Shown: positions 1-9,032, numbered from the stretch's first letter. The stretch: 26,962 nt of DNA from CBFCZU01 sp965602635 (GCA_965602635.1 CBFCZU010000025.1:1-26962); one strand, 5' to 3'. Numbers and translations: made by a program. The notes: a model not told the origin generated them from the letters alone.

Positions 1-184
1 GGGTCCATGTGACGCCACAGTAGACGCATTTCATGCGGCGTTGCGGGACGGTGTGAACCTTCGGATCGCTGACAGCGCGGTACCGCACGCCCGAGTGGAT
101 CCTGCCCCCCAGCCGCCCGCAGTGCGGACAACGACGATCAAGCTCGAACCCCTTCCCGACCGATGGTAGTCTGTAGTGAACCAC
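1..184 (-). CDS. Zinc-ribbon transposase-like protein, N-terminal fragment (runs off left edge)
   Basis: Reading the minus strand from GTG at 184-182 gives 61 codons without a stop up to the window edge. The product begins MVHYRLPSVGKGFELDRRCP and holds two CxxC knuckles, CPHC at residues 19-22 and CVYC at 53-56. The linker between them contains RIHSGVRYR and a VPQRRMK stretch just before the second knuckle. A treble-clef or zinc-ribbon start followed by an RR-K-C segment and then TW is typical of the N-terminal DNA-binding region of several insertion-sequence transposases; that assignment is from general family knowledge and the IS family is not identified. A strong AGGAGG five bases before the GTG supports this start. 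The catalytic part lies outside the window, so it cannot be told whether the element is intact. An ordinary zinc-ribbon regulator remains possible. Confidence 0.6.
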   Translation of the reverse strand, partial: MVHYRLPSVGKGFELDRRCPHCGRLGGRIHSGVRYRAVSDPKVHTVPQRRMKCVYCGVTWT

Positions 185-189
185 GATAG

Positions 190-195
190 CCTCCT
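190..195 (-). promoter_or_regulatory. Ribosome binding site of the zinc-ribbon gene
   Basis: A perfect AGGAGG on the minus strand sits five bases before the GTG at 184. It fixes the start of the left-edge gene. It also overlaps the ATG at 195 that would be the most upstream start of the divergent plus-strand gene, which argues against that longer start. Confidence 0.6.
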
Positions 196-227
196 TGCCA
201 CCGATGGCCTTTGTCATCCATCGAATC

Positions 228-250
228 GGCAAAGAGGCTCTCTTTTTGCC
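228..250. repeat. Imperfect inverted repeat between divergent genes
   Basis: The arms GGCAAAGAG (228-236) and CTCTTTTTGCC (240-250) pair over nine base pairs, with a three-base loop and a two-T bulge. The repeat lies in the 211-base gap between the divergent start codons at 184 and 396. It could be an operator, a hairpin in a leader, or part of the end of the mobile element to the left. The T run is inside the stem rather than after it, so it does not look like a standard terminator. I see no convincing sigma-70 promoter in this gap. Confidence 0.3.
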
Positions 251-383
251 GCCTCAACCACACGATTTGGGACAGTTACGATCCGGAGGCTTCTCGCGCA
301 GGATACCTGTCACCAGGACCTCGCGAGCCTGCGAGAATGGGGCCGGTGGATCCAACTGCGAGCATTGGGACTCACTCCCATAC

Positions 384-388
384 AGGAG
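384..388 (+). promoter_or_regulatory. Ribosome binding site deciding the GTG start at 396
   Basis: AGGAG lies seven bases before GTG 396. Starting there puts a clean Sec signal peptide at the very N-terminus, whereas the upstream ATG at 195 would add 67 residues with no signal-like character. Confidence 0.6.
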
Positions 389-395
389 CAATGGC

Positions 396-3300
396 GTGTC
401 GCTGAAATGGGAACTGCCTGTGCGTGTGACGGTCGGCGTCCTGCTGTTGGGATCGGGCACAGCCCGTGCCGAGCCCGCCGTGCGGTCGGTCTCGGCCGCG
501 GTGAGGGACATGCGGGCCGCCCGCGATGCGCTCGTCCGCCGGCTGGCGGATCGGGCCAAGGCCGATGACGCCAAGGAGGCTGCCTCGGACTTCCATCTGA
601 CACTCGACGAGGGCGCCGACCGCGATGAGCTTCAGGTCCTGTTCAGGCGGCGCGGGGGGAAGTGGTTGACCGGCGAAGCTGTCGTCCCCTACTGGCGCCA
701 GGAGACGCAGGTCGAGAAGTTCAGCTTCCTGCATCGCGGCGGGGCCGCGGCCACGACGCGCGACAAGTTCGTGTACCGGGTGGATCCGGCCGGGCTGAAT
801 CTCGCCGACGGGCGTCTCACGGGAACGGCCGAGGGGGTCTTCCGGCTCGACTGGCTGCGAGAGGAGCGGATGGTCCCGGGCGGCCGGGCCCTGTTCACAC
901 TGGATGGGCGCTGGTCGCTGATGGACCGTTGGCGGATCGTAGACCACCGCCGGCCGATGCGGCAGAGGTTCGCTCTTCGTGCCGAAGTCCTGCCCGACAC
1001 GTTTGACTTCGCCCTGCTGCTGCACGGCGGCATCGACGGGAAGGCGTCTCACCTCCGATTCCGTCTGCCGCAAACTCCGTGGCGTCCGCCGACGATCGCC
1101 GCGCCGCGATGGAACGCCGCCGTTCACGAGGCCGACACGTCCGGCCTGCGTTACGACCACGGCGCGCTGAGCGGGTCGCTCCTCGTCCGCTACGTGCCCG
1201 ATCCGTGGTACCCCAAGCAAGTCCATCACGTGAAGTACACGCTGAGCGGAAAGGCCGCGGGGGGGTGGTTCGACGGGGAATTCCAGGCCGTCGTGACCGG
1301 AAAGAAGGACATCAAGATCGTCGGCCAGAGCCGCGGGCGCACGGCGCGTACCGGGCCGCGGGAGTGGCACGGAGCCGTCACCGGGCGTGCCGGGTGGACC
1401 GTCGAGGGGCGTTACGAGGCCTCGGGCGACATGGGCCGATCCAGCGGCCGGGCCTCCGGCGTGATGATCCGCCCCAGCACGGAAATCGCACGGCTCCTAC
1501 AGAGCCCGGCGTCCCCGAAGGCAAAGGAGCCCACCGCGGCCCTGCTGGAAACCGTGACGGAGGCCGGCCGCCTCTACGGGCAGATCCGCGCGCTGCGGAT
1601 CGCCATGGAGCACTATCCACATCCGGTGGAGTCAGCGCTGGGTCAGACCCGGCTCCCGGCACCACAGTGGACGGGAGAAGAGGCTGATCTCCATGCAACG
1701 ACTGCGTACGTCCGATCCGTTCGGAAGCTGATTGGCGGGTCCGCCCCCGTTGGCCTGGGCGCGCGAGGCAGGGCCGATCAAAGTGACCCGCTCTTCGGGC
1801 CGTACTACAGTTCGACGCCGTTGGCCGGTGAGCCGTCGGCGCTGCCGCCGGAGCAAGCCAAAGCCGGGCCGCAGCGCTGGCAGCACATCGCCCGGTGGCG
1901 CGTCCTGGGGCCGTTTCCCCAGGTGCGAGGAAGGGACCTGGACACGCCCGCCCTGCCCGACCTCGTCCCGGCGGCGGGAGCGGGATACACGGCGCGCCCG
2001 GCGGAACTTGGCCGCGACTATCACCCCCCCGCCGACGGCCTGCTTCGTTGGGAGACAGTCCCTTCACAGGCAGACGGAACACTCCGCCCGCCGGCGTGGA
2101 CATGGCGCCGTAAGCGCGTCGGCGGCCGGCGATCGGAGGAGTTCGTCCTTGAGCGATCGGACACGCCCGGCCGGGCAGATACCTTCTGGTATGCTGCGAG
2201 CGAGGTCGTCTCGCCGACGGCCAGGCAGGTGCACATGGGCCTCAGCGCCCACGACCATGCCAAACTATGGATCAATGACAGGCTCGTTTGGGTAGACGAA
2301 CAGCGCGAGTGGGGCCATCGCTCCGGTGCCGTAGCTGTGATTCATGCTTCGCTGCGCAAAGGCGTCAACCGCCTGTTGGTCCGCTGTCGGGACGACCGGG
2401 GCAGTTCGTGGGTGCGCGTCCACGTGTGTACGCGCGGCATGCCGTCGGGGAATCCGCCGATCCATGGTCCGGCCCCGCCGCCGGGCCGCGAGAAGGTCGC
2501 CGGCCTGGCGGGCGACTACATCCACTGCTACCCGTCGGCCGACCCGCCGCTGGCTTGGGACGTGGACAAGGGAATCAACGTGCTGTGGCGGACACCCCTT
2601 GCCGTCGCTCGGGGCCACGGGACGGGCGTCTCCGGCGGCGGGCAGAGCGTTCTGGTGCCCTCGGCCCTTCCGCCGCTGCTCGTAACCGGCGGGAAAATCC
2701 TGGCCAACCTCAAGCCGCACGCGCTTGTATGCCTCGACGCGGAAACGGGCAAGGAACTCTGGCGGCGAGAGTCGAACGTCCTTCAGTTGCTGGACAGAGC
2801 CGACTTCGCGGCATGGGCACGGGCCGACGACGCGGAGCGCCTCGCTCTGCTCAAGAACCACAACGTGCTCTCGAAGAAGGCCAAGTCGCTGGACGGGCTC
2901 CGCGGCGGGCCGCCGGCCTCGGACGGCGAGCACGTGTACGTCCTATACGATACCGGAGTGGCCGCGTGCTACGACCTCGCGGGCAAACGCAAGTGGATGG
3001 TCCCCACGCACATGGCGGGCGCGTCGATGGTCCTCGCCGAGGACAGGCTGGTCCTCGAGGGTGCTGCGCCCGATGGCAGGAATAGGGGCATTGCCACGCA
3101 CCCACTGGCCGCGCTGGGTGTCGCGACGGGCAGGGCCGTCTGGACGGCCGCGGCGCGCGGGGCTCACGCCGGGCGCGGCCACTTGCTGAGGTTGACCCAC
3201 GGCCGGACGCGGCGCGACGTGCTGCTGACGCGCACCTGGGAAGCGATCGACGTTGGCACAGGCGAGGTGCTGCCCTGCCGGGCGGGCCCCGAGCAATGGA

Positions 3301-5231
3301 ACTGGGACGGCGTCTGGCAAGGCGGCGACACATTGTACTCGACCTTCGAGAACGGCAGCACCGCAGTTCGATTCTGGATCGACGCCGACGGCCAGATCGG
3401 CAGCCGGATGCTCTGGCGAAGGCAACGCCACCACGCCTTCGTAGCCGGCGGGCCCGGGGGGACGGTCAGCGACGGCAAGCTGCTGTACGCCTTGCGCCTC
3501 GTGCCCGAACACGCGAAGCACTGTCCCGCCTACGCCCTGTCGCTCGACTTCCTCGAACCCGCGACGGGCAACCAGGTTGGCTGGCTGAATCCGGTCCTCC
3601 GCGGCACGAATCGTCGGATGTCACCCGTCATGGCGGGGGAGTACCTGTTTCTCGCCGACAGCCGCGGCGGGCCGCACAGCGGTGGCGAGCCGCCCGAGAG
3701 GCGAATCACCGTTCTTCGACGCGGCCGACTGCCCGAAGTCGCCTGCGACAGCCCCGCGCCGAACAACGCGGCGAATCCCGTGTTCGACGGCAAGCGGATG
3801 TACGTCGTGTTGGGCGATGAGATCGTTTGCGTCGCTGTCACTACGCCCGAGGGCAAGCGATACCAGGACGAGCAACTCGCCAAGACGCTGCTCGAGCGGA
3901 TATACAGGGAGCCCGACATGGGCAGCCCCACGGTGATCGCCCCGATCCGTGACGCCGACGTGCCCGCGGCCACACCCGTAGTGAAGCTCGTTCCGGGCGA
4001 CGCGATCACGGGCTGCCTGGTGGCCGGGCCGTTTCCCGAGCACGAAGACGGCGCCATTCCGGCCAGCCTTGTTCCGCAAACCAGACTCCCCCGGATCGGC
4101 GATGGCTTGACGATCGCGGGAGTGACACGCAGGTTCCAGCCACTGGACAGGCAGGCGGTCGCCACTGACACGAGCTTCCACAACGACGGTCGACTGGATG
4201 ACTGGCAATTGCGCGTCACGCGACGGAAGATCGACGTTGCCGCCCTTGCCGGTCCCGATCCCAACGGCGTGCTGTATCTCCACACGATCCTCGACAATCC
4301 GCGCGCTCGGCTTGTCCTCTCCATGATCGAGGCCCCCGGCATGGTGGCGTGGCTCGGGGGAAGGAAGGTCGCCCTGGGCGAGCCGATCCGCCTCGACGCC
4401 GGGTTGTACCCGCTGCTGATCCGCGTGCGGCCGAACGCGTTCCGACGAAAGAAGCCCCAGGAGCCGGTAGACGTTCGGGAGGCTTTGGACGCCGGGGCCC
4501 TGCGCGACGTGAATTGGCCCGTGAAGTGGACGGTTTTCGGCCCGATGCCGAAGGCTGCGGGACAGCTCAAGGCCGACCAGCTTGCCGCCGTCTCCGCGGC
4601 AGTGACCCTCGGCCGGACGACCTTCCCTGCCCGCAAGCTGCCCTCGACGGGCGGCCCGGTGGATCTGACGAGGCTCCTGGGCATCCCGAAGGACGGCAAG
4701 GCCGTTCGCGTTCCCAGCGACCTGACGGCCTACTGCTTTGCGGAGGTAGACTGCCCCGCTGAGGGGAAGCTGATCGTCAACGCGTCCGCCGATTGGTTCA
4801 TGACGTGGCACGTGGACGGCAAGCGCGTGTACAGCACGCTGCGCGGCGGCAACGCCCGCGCGGCCACGATGGCCGCCGCCCACACGTTCGCGGTGGAGGT
4901 GACGAAGGGCAAGCACGTCCTGGCCGTGGGAGTGCAGCCGGGGAGTAAGGGCTGGTCGCTGACATCCATCGGCGGGCTCGCAACGGGCGGCACAAGCGGC
5001 TTGGAGTCGAAGTTCCCCGCCCCCGGTGGAGTCAGAGCCGCCGAGGAGGAACACCGCGCCTCGCCGTCCTTTCTCGAGGCCGACGACCCGTCGGCCGTCC
5101 GCGCCGTGTGGCTGGAACAGGTCCGCCGCAGCCGCCCGCAACTGAAATGGGTCGCCCGGATACTCCCGGGAACCGAATACGCCCGTAAGGCCACACGCTA
5201 CCTGGACGCCCTGGAAGAGGAAGGCAAGTGA
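396..5231 (+). CDS. Giant secreted PQQ-type beta-propeller protein with repeated 'GPFP' beta-sandwich modules
   Basis: From GTG 396 the product is 1611 residues. It opens with a Sec signal peptide (basic start, VTVGVLLLGSGTARA, cut before EPA near residue 25). A beta-rich region follows to about residue 400. A 'WRVLGPFP' module starts near 500 and contains LWINDRLVW near 624-632 and GVNRLLVRC near 656; this resembles the jelly-roll sugar-binding folds of secreted PVC proteins. A PQQ-like propeller runs from about 705 to 1150, with the blade motif CLDAETGKELWRRE near 780-793. Two further modules start at GCLVAGPFPEHED (about 1206) and VKWTVFGPMPK (about 1376). The C-terminus is a charged helix. 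No catalytic residues of PQQ dehydrogenases were recognised, so a binding or scaffold role is inferred. It is followed 58 bases later by the Tat-exported ManD-like gene, probably in one transcript. Stop is TGA. Confidence 0.8.
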   Translation: MSLKWELPVRVTVGVLLLGSGTARAEPAVRSVSAAVRDMRAARDALVRRLADRAKADDAKEAASDFHLTLDEGADRDELQVLFRRRGGKWLTGEAVVPYWRQETQVEKFSFLHRGGAAATTRDKFVYRVDPAGLNLADGRLTGTAEGVFRLDWLREERMVPGGRALFTLDGRWSLMDRWRIVDHRRPMRQRFALRAEVLPDTFDFALLLHGGIDGKASHLRFRLPQTPWRPPTIAAPRWNAAVHEADTSGLRYDHGALSGSLLVRYVPDPWYPKQVHHVKYTLSGKAAGGWFDGEFQAVVTGKKDIKIVGQSRGRTARTGPREWHGAVTGRAGWTVEGRYEASGDMGRSSGRASGVMIRPSTEIARLLQSPASPKAKEPTAALLETVTEAGRLYGQIRALRIAMEHYPHPVESALGQTRLPAPQWTGEEADLHATTAYVRSVRKLIGGSAPVGLGARGRADQSDPLFGPYYSSTPLAGEPSALPPEQAKAGPQRWQHIARWRVLGPFPQVRGRDLDTPALPDLVPAAGAGYTARPAELGRDYHPPADGLLRWETVPSQADGTLRPPAWTWRRKRVGGRRSEEFVLERSDTPGRADTFWYAASEVVSPTARQVHMGLSAHDHAKLWINDRLVWVDEQREWGHRSGAVAVIHASLRKGVNRLLVRCRDDRGSSWVRVHVCTRGMPSGNPPIHGPAPPPGREKVAGLAGDYIHCYPSADPPLAWDVDKGINVLWRTPLAVARGHGTGVSGGGQSVLVPSALPPLLVTGGKILANLKPHALVCLDAETGKELWRRESNVLQLLDRADFAAWARADDAERLALLKNHNVLSKKAKSLDGLRGGPPASDGEHVYVLYDTGVAACYDLAGKRKWMVPTHMAGASMVLAEDRLVLEGAAPDGRNRGIATHPLAALGVATGRAVWTAAARGAHAGRGHLLRLTHGRTRRDVLLTRTWEAIDVGTGEVLPCRAGPEQWNWDGVWQGGDTLYSTFENGSTAVRFWIDADGQIGSRMLWRRQRHHAFVAGGPGGTVSDGKLLYALRLVPEHAKHCPAYALSLDFLEPATGNQVGWLNPVLRGTNRRMSPVMAGEYLFLADSRGGPHSGGEPPERRITVLRRGRLPEVACDSPAPNNAANPVFDGKRMYVVLGDEIVCVAVTTPEGKRYQDEQLAKTLLERIYREPDMGSPTVIAPIRDADVPAATPVVKLVPGDAITGCLVAGPFPEHEDGAIPASLVPQTRLPRIGDGLTIAGVTRRFQPLDRQAVATDTSFHNDGRLDDWQLRVTRRKIDVAALAGPDPNGVLYLHTILDNPRARLVLSMIEAPGMVAWLGGRKVALGEPIRLDAGLYPLLIRVRPNAFRRKKPQEPVDVREALDAGALRDVNWPVKWTVFGPMPKAAGQLKADQLAAVSAAVTLGRTTFPARKLPSTGGPVDLTRLLGIPKDGKAVRVPSDLTAYCFAEVDCPAEGKLIVNASADWFMTWHVDGKRVYSTLRGGNARAATMAAAHTFAVEVTKGKHVLAVGVQPGSKGWSLTSIGGLATGGTSGLESKFPAPGGVRAAEEEHRASPSFLEADDPSAVRAVWLEQVRRSRPQLKWVARILPGTEYARKATRYLDALEEEGK

Positions 5232-5289
5232 CCGTGACAGACCGCCACCGCTGTTAACGCGCCCGGGAACTGGGAAGGAGAGGAAGCGG

Positions 5290-6369
5290 ATGGACCGAAG
5301 GGCTTTCCTGAAGGCGACCGCTTCGGCAGCGGCCGTAGTCACCGTGAGCGACGGCGCTCCCGCGCCCGCCGCCGCCAAGCCGGCGGCGCGGCGAGAGAAA
5401 CGCATGGCCGTCGGGTGTCAGCGATGGGGCAGCAACCCGGAGCGGCTGGGCTTCCTCCTGAGGTGCGGAGTGCGACGAATCTGCATCTCGCCGGCGAAGC
5501 CCGGCCCCGATCGCATCTGGACGGCCGAGACCTGTCAGGCCGCACGCCGGGCCGTCGAGGCCGTCGGCATGACCGCGGAAAGCATGTACTGGGGCGTTCC
5601 GATCGGCGTCCTCGTTCCCGATAGACGAGACGCCGCAATCGAACGGTGCCGCAAGCAGGTCATAGCCGCCGGCAAGGGGGGGATCCCCTGCCTGGCGTAC
5701 ACGCTGAACGTGCGGTACTGGCAGGCCCGAACGGGTCGCGAGCCCGGCCGCGGCGGCGGGCTGTACAGCGCCTGGGACCTAGCGAAGGCGACGGCCAAGC
5801 CCGGCCGGCGCGGCATCGGGCCCGTCACCGAAGACGACATGTGGGACCGCATCACGTATTTCCTCCGGAAGGTCGTCCCGGTCGCAACGGAAGCGAAGGT
5901 CCGCCTGGGCCTGCACCCCCCGGACCCGCCGATGCCGAAGCCCAACCCCTTCAAGACCGCCCAGGTCCTCGACACCGTCGAAGGCCTCAAGAGGTTCGTT
6001 ACGATCTGCGACAGCCCATACCACGGCCTGACCTTCTGCCAGGGATGCTTCTGGCAAATGCTGCCGGAAGAGGTCAAGCCCGCCGGCCTCTACAAAGGCA
6101 TCCGCTGGTTCGGCGGCCGCAAGAGAATCTTCCACGTCCACTTCCGGAACCTCCGTGGCGGGCGGGAGAAGTTCGTCGAGACATTCCATGACGAGGGGGA
6201 CATTGATATGTTCGAGGCCGTACGGACGTACAAGTCCGTCGGCTACACTGGCATCCTCATGCCGGACCATGTTCCCCACCACGAGGAAGACCCCCAGGGG
6301 CTCCAGCACTTCGCCTTCGCCTACGGCTACATCAAGGGCCTCATCCAAGCTGCCTATGCCAAGACATAG
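5290..6369 (+). CDS. Tat-exported mannonate-dehydratase-like TIM-barrel protein
   Basis: The 359-residue product starts with a textbook Tat signal (DRRAFLK, then an alanine-rich hydrophobic stretch, residues 2-18). The body has the landmarks of UxuA-type mannonate dehydratases, which remove water from D-mannonate to give 2-keto-3-deoxygluconate in uronate breakdown. These are LHPPDPP (208-214, compare HPDDPP), GLTFCQG with Cys250, FHVHFRN (281-287), DEGDIDM (301-307) and PDHVPHH (325-331). The expected metal ligands His209, Cys250, His284 and an Asp of the DEGD or PDH motif are all present. The mature chain is about 320 residues against roughly 390 for E. coli UxuA, and the segment after the Cys differs, so the substrate may not be mannonate. 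Known UxuA proteins are cytoplasmic, so export is the oddity. A purine-rich GGAAGGAGAGG precedes the ATG. A sugar-phosphate isomerase-type TIM barrel is the main alternative. Confidence 0.75.
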   Translation: MDRRAFLKATASAAAVVTVSDGAPAPAAAKPAARREKRMAVGCQRWGSNPERLGFLLRCGVRRICISPAKPGPDRIWTAETCQAARRAVEAVGMTAESMYWGVPIGVLVPDRRDAAIERCRKQVIAAGKGGIPCLAYTLNVRYWQARTGREPGRGGGLYSAWDLAKATAKPGRRGIGPVTEDDMWDRITYFLRKVVPVATEAKVRLGLHPPDPPMPKPNPFKTAQVLDTVEGLKRFVTICDSPYHGLTFCQGCFWQMLPEEVKPAGLYKGIRWFGGRKRIFHVHFRNLRGGREKFVETFHDEGDIDMFEAVRTYKSVGYTGILMPDHVPHHEEDPQGLQHFAFAYGYIKGLIQAAYAKT

Positions 6370-6467
6370 GGAGCAATCAAGGTGTGTGGCGCAACATCTA
6401 CTCGCTGGCAAGCCATCAGAGCAGATCCCGGACTGGTGGGCTCCATCGTGCCGCGGTGAAGCCATCG

Positions 6468-9032
6468 TCAGTAGCGTCGGGCTTCCAAAGTGCGCAGTTC
6501 GGGCAAGTCGCCGCCAAGGCTGCCCTTTAGAATGCTGAGGAGGCGCGCTCTTCGCTTTGCGTCCTGCTCCCCATTGACAATCTCCTTGGCGCATGCCATG
6601 GCCCGCCCATCGCTGCCGAAGCCCCTGACCAGGGCGTGAAGGGCCAACTGGCTTCCGGCCTCGGCGAGGGGGATGAGGTAGTTCCGGCCCCGCGTGCCTA
6701 GCTGCTCCGCTACCCGGATGAATCCCGCGGCGGTCGGCGAGTTGGCCTCACTTCGCGCATCAGGCGGCTTGGTGGGCAAGCGGTCGGCGATGCGGCCCAG
6801 CAGTTCTGCATCCCCGGAGTGGAGAACGACCATCGCCCGTAGCGACTGGGAGGATGCGACGCTCAGCAGGACGTCAGATGACCCGATGCCCTGGATCAAG
6901 GCGTCAACGGAAGCGGCATCCGTGGCAGAGGCCCGAACCAGCGCCCGGGCGGCGCACTGGGCGACCACGTCCTTGCGCTGCATTGTGGTGGCCAGCACGG
7001 CAACCCCTGCCTTGCCCAGGCCGGGGCCCAGCCGGCCGATCACCTCACAGGCGGCTCGGGCGCGCCGTGGCTCCTTCGCCGCCAGCTCCGGGGCCAGTTG
7101 CCGAAGCAGCGTCCGAGCAGTCCTTGCGTCGAGATGGCGCAGCGCCCTGGCGAGGAACGCGGCGCTGTCGCCTCGCCCGGCTTCTACAAGCACTTTGACC
7201 CGTGCCGTCACGGGCTCGGCCAGCTTCGCCGCGTCTTTGCCCCAGCGGCAAATCCCCGCGGCCAATGCCTCGCAGGAGCCGCGATCGGCGCGGGCCAGCA
7301 GCACCTCTCCGGCGGGCAGGTAGTCCGCACGCCACGGTGCTTCGGACGCGGCCCGATCGCGGACCGTCCGAAACGGATGAGCCAGGCCCTGAAGATCCTT
7401 GGGGAGCTTGCGGGCCCAATCGGGGATGTCCGGTCCGACGAAGAGGCCGTCGTCGACAGGCCGCTCGCGCCAATCGTAACACAGCAGGCCCAAGGCGCCT
7501 CGCATCACCCTCCGGCCGGCGATCATCGGCTTGGCCATATAGCTGTCGTAGGCCGTCGTGGTCGGGTGCGGCGGCTTCCACACGCCGGAGAACGACGCGA
7601 TCGTGGCCAGGGGGAAAATGCTGAAGAAGTCGTGATAGGCGTGGGATATGTCGCTTTCGAAGATCACCACGCCGTCGGTGGCGATGCCGTAGCCGTTCCG
7701 CGTGGCGTTCGACGCGAACAGATCCATGGCGCTGACGGGTTTGGCCAGGTCCTTGCCGGTGGCCAAGTCGAGCACGCGAAGCTCGACGGCCGTCGTCCGC
7801 TTCACCCGACCTTCCCTTTCCTGCGCCCAATGCAGCACGGCCACCCGCCTCCCGTCGAGACGATACGCCCACTTGCTGCCATCAGTCACCAGGTTGTCGC
7901 GCTGCCAAAGCTGCCTTGCCCCGTTGCCGGTGAGATGCCAGCAGACGGGATGGCCCAAAGCGCCGCCGCGATGGCCCAAGGGGTTGCTCTCCGCGTTGAG
8001 ACGCTTCTTGCCGCCCAGGGCCACCAGCCGGTCACCGATCACCGTCAGGTGCCCCTGTGGTGTCACCTCGTCGATGCCCCATCGTGTCGACCCGTCAATG
8101 GGATCCAGACAGAGGATGCCTGTCGTCGTAGAAAGCAAGAGCAGGTCCTTGTCTCCGTGGCGCCAGATAGCCGGCAAGTGCCAGTTCGACACGCGCAAGG
8201 CACCCCTGCCCCCGCCGGCCTGCCAGCGCGTCGTCCCGTCAGCCGCATTGATCGCGTGGATGCCCCCGCTTTGGTCATTCAGCAGGACCAAGTCGTTCCC
8301 GACCGGCAGGAGGTAGCCCAGGCCCATGTTGTGGCCAGCGATCGTCCTGGTCCTTCGCAGCAGGCTGTTGAGCTTGAGAAGCTCAGCTTGCGCACATCGG
8401 TCGGTGGCTGGCCGCTCCCAGCGCCATTCGCCACTCCGCGCGTCGATGCCGTACAGACGCCACGACGGGCCGAGGAACACGAAAGTGTCGCCCACGATGC
8501 AGGGCGTGTTGTTGTCGGGGATGCAGCTCTTCATCGACTGGCCGTTGATCGACCGGCGAACGAACGTCCGCACCCAGCGCGTCTTGCCAGTAGCCAAATC
8601 GACACAGTGGGCGACGTCATCGGCCTCGACCCGGAACAGTGCCTTCGAGTACTTCCTACCGCGTGGGACGTCGTAGTACACGTCGCCGGCCGGTCGCGTG
8701 TAGAACTGGTACACGCACCCGAACGCCACGACCGGCGAGCACCCGCCCCCGCCGGGATGCCCCGCCGCGCCGCTGCTTCCGTCGGTGGAACTCCAGGCCT
8801 TGCCCCTCGGCATGTCGTAGGCCTCAGACTTCCACAGCAGCCTGGCCCTCGACGGGTCGGCGAGAATTCCTGCGCCCGTGTCCAGCGCGGAGTAGTCGCC
8901 ACGCGGCCCCCGGTAGCTGGGCCAACCCGCAGCCCACGCCTCAGCCTGTGTCGGCGGAGATATCGCCCTCGGCTCGTCCGCCATGGCCGGCCAGGCCGCT
9001 ATAGTCACCGTCAGCATCACGAGTGTCTTCAT
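6468..9032 (-). CDS. Secreted PQQ-like beta-propeller fused to C-terminal HEAT-type repeats
   Basis: The 854-residue product has a Sec signal peptide (MKTLVMLTVTIAAWPAMA, cut before DEP). A WPSYRGPRGDYS segment near residue 39 is typical of the start of PQQ-like quinoprotein propellers. Blade motifs of the xDxxTGxxxW type recur: VDLATGKTRW (about 140), IDARSGEWRW (about 194), INAADGTTRW (about 259), LDPIDGSTRW (about 307) and LDLATGKDLA (about 420). From about residue 610 to the end the chain is alanine- and leucine-rich helical repeats of HEAT type. The start codon overlaps the stop of the upstream gene by four bases (ATGA, 9029-9032), implying coupled translation; this is the last gene of the operon. 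It converges on the ManD-like gene across a 98-base gap in which no clear terminator hairpin was found. No dehydrogenase active site was recognised, so the catalytic role is open. Confidence 0.75.
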   Translation of the reverse strand: MKTLVMLTVTIAAWPAMADEPRAISPPTQAEAWAAGWPSYRGPRGDYSALDTGAGILADPSRARLLWKSEAYDMPRGKAWSSTDGSSGAAGHPGGGGCSPVVAFGCVYQFYTRPAGDVYYDVPRGRKYSKALFRVEADDVAHCVDLATGKTRWVRTFVRRSINGQSMKSCIPDNNTPCIVGDTFVFLGPSWRLYGIDARSGEWRWERPATDRCAQAELLKLNSLLRRTRTIAGHNMGLGYLLPVGNDLVLLNDQSGGIHAINAADGTTRWQAGGGRGALRVSNWHLPAIWRHGDKDLLLLSTTTGILCLDPIDGSTRWGIDEVTPQGHLTVIGDRLVALGGKKRLNAESNPLGHRGGALGHPVCWHLTGNGARQLWQRDNLVTDGSKWAYRLDGRRVAVLHWAQEREGRVKRTTAVELRVLDLATGKDLAKPVSAMDLFASNATRNGYGIATDGVVIFESDISHAYHDFFSIFPLATIASFSGVWKPPHPTTTAYDSYMAKPMIAGRRVMRGALGLLCYDWRERPVDDGLFVGPDIPDWARKLPKDLQGLAHPFRTVRDRAASEAPWRADYLPAGEVLLARADRGSCEALAAGICRWGKDAAKLAEPVTARVKVLVEAGRGDSAAFLARALRHLDARTARTLLRQLAPELAAKEPRRARAACEVIGRLGPGLGKAGVAVLATTMQRKDVVAQCAARALVRASATDAASVDALIQGIGSSDVLLSVASSQSLRAMVVLHSGDAELLGRIADRLPTKPPDARSEANSPTAAGFIRVAEQLGTRGRNYLIPLAEAGSQLALHALVRGFGSDGRAMACAKEIVNGEQDAKRRARLLSILKGSLGGDLPELRTLEARRY

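Noticed and set aside
195..395. 67-codon upstream extension of the giant propeller gene from ATG 195
   Set aside because: It would bury the signal peptide behind 67 non-signal residues, and ATG 195 overlaps the AGGAGG of the divergent gene; GTG 396 has its own ribosome site.
391..405. Four-codon ATG-GCG-TGT-CGC-TGA frame overlapping the GTG 396 start
   Set aside because: Considered as a leader peptide, but the ribosome site is only two bases from this ATG and correctly spaced for GTG 396.
3621..5405. Open minus-strand frame of 594 codons
   Set aside because: It is the complement of the giant propeller gene and the start of the ManD-like gene; no supporting motif.
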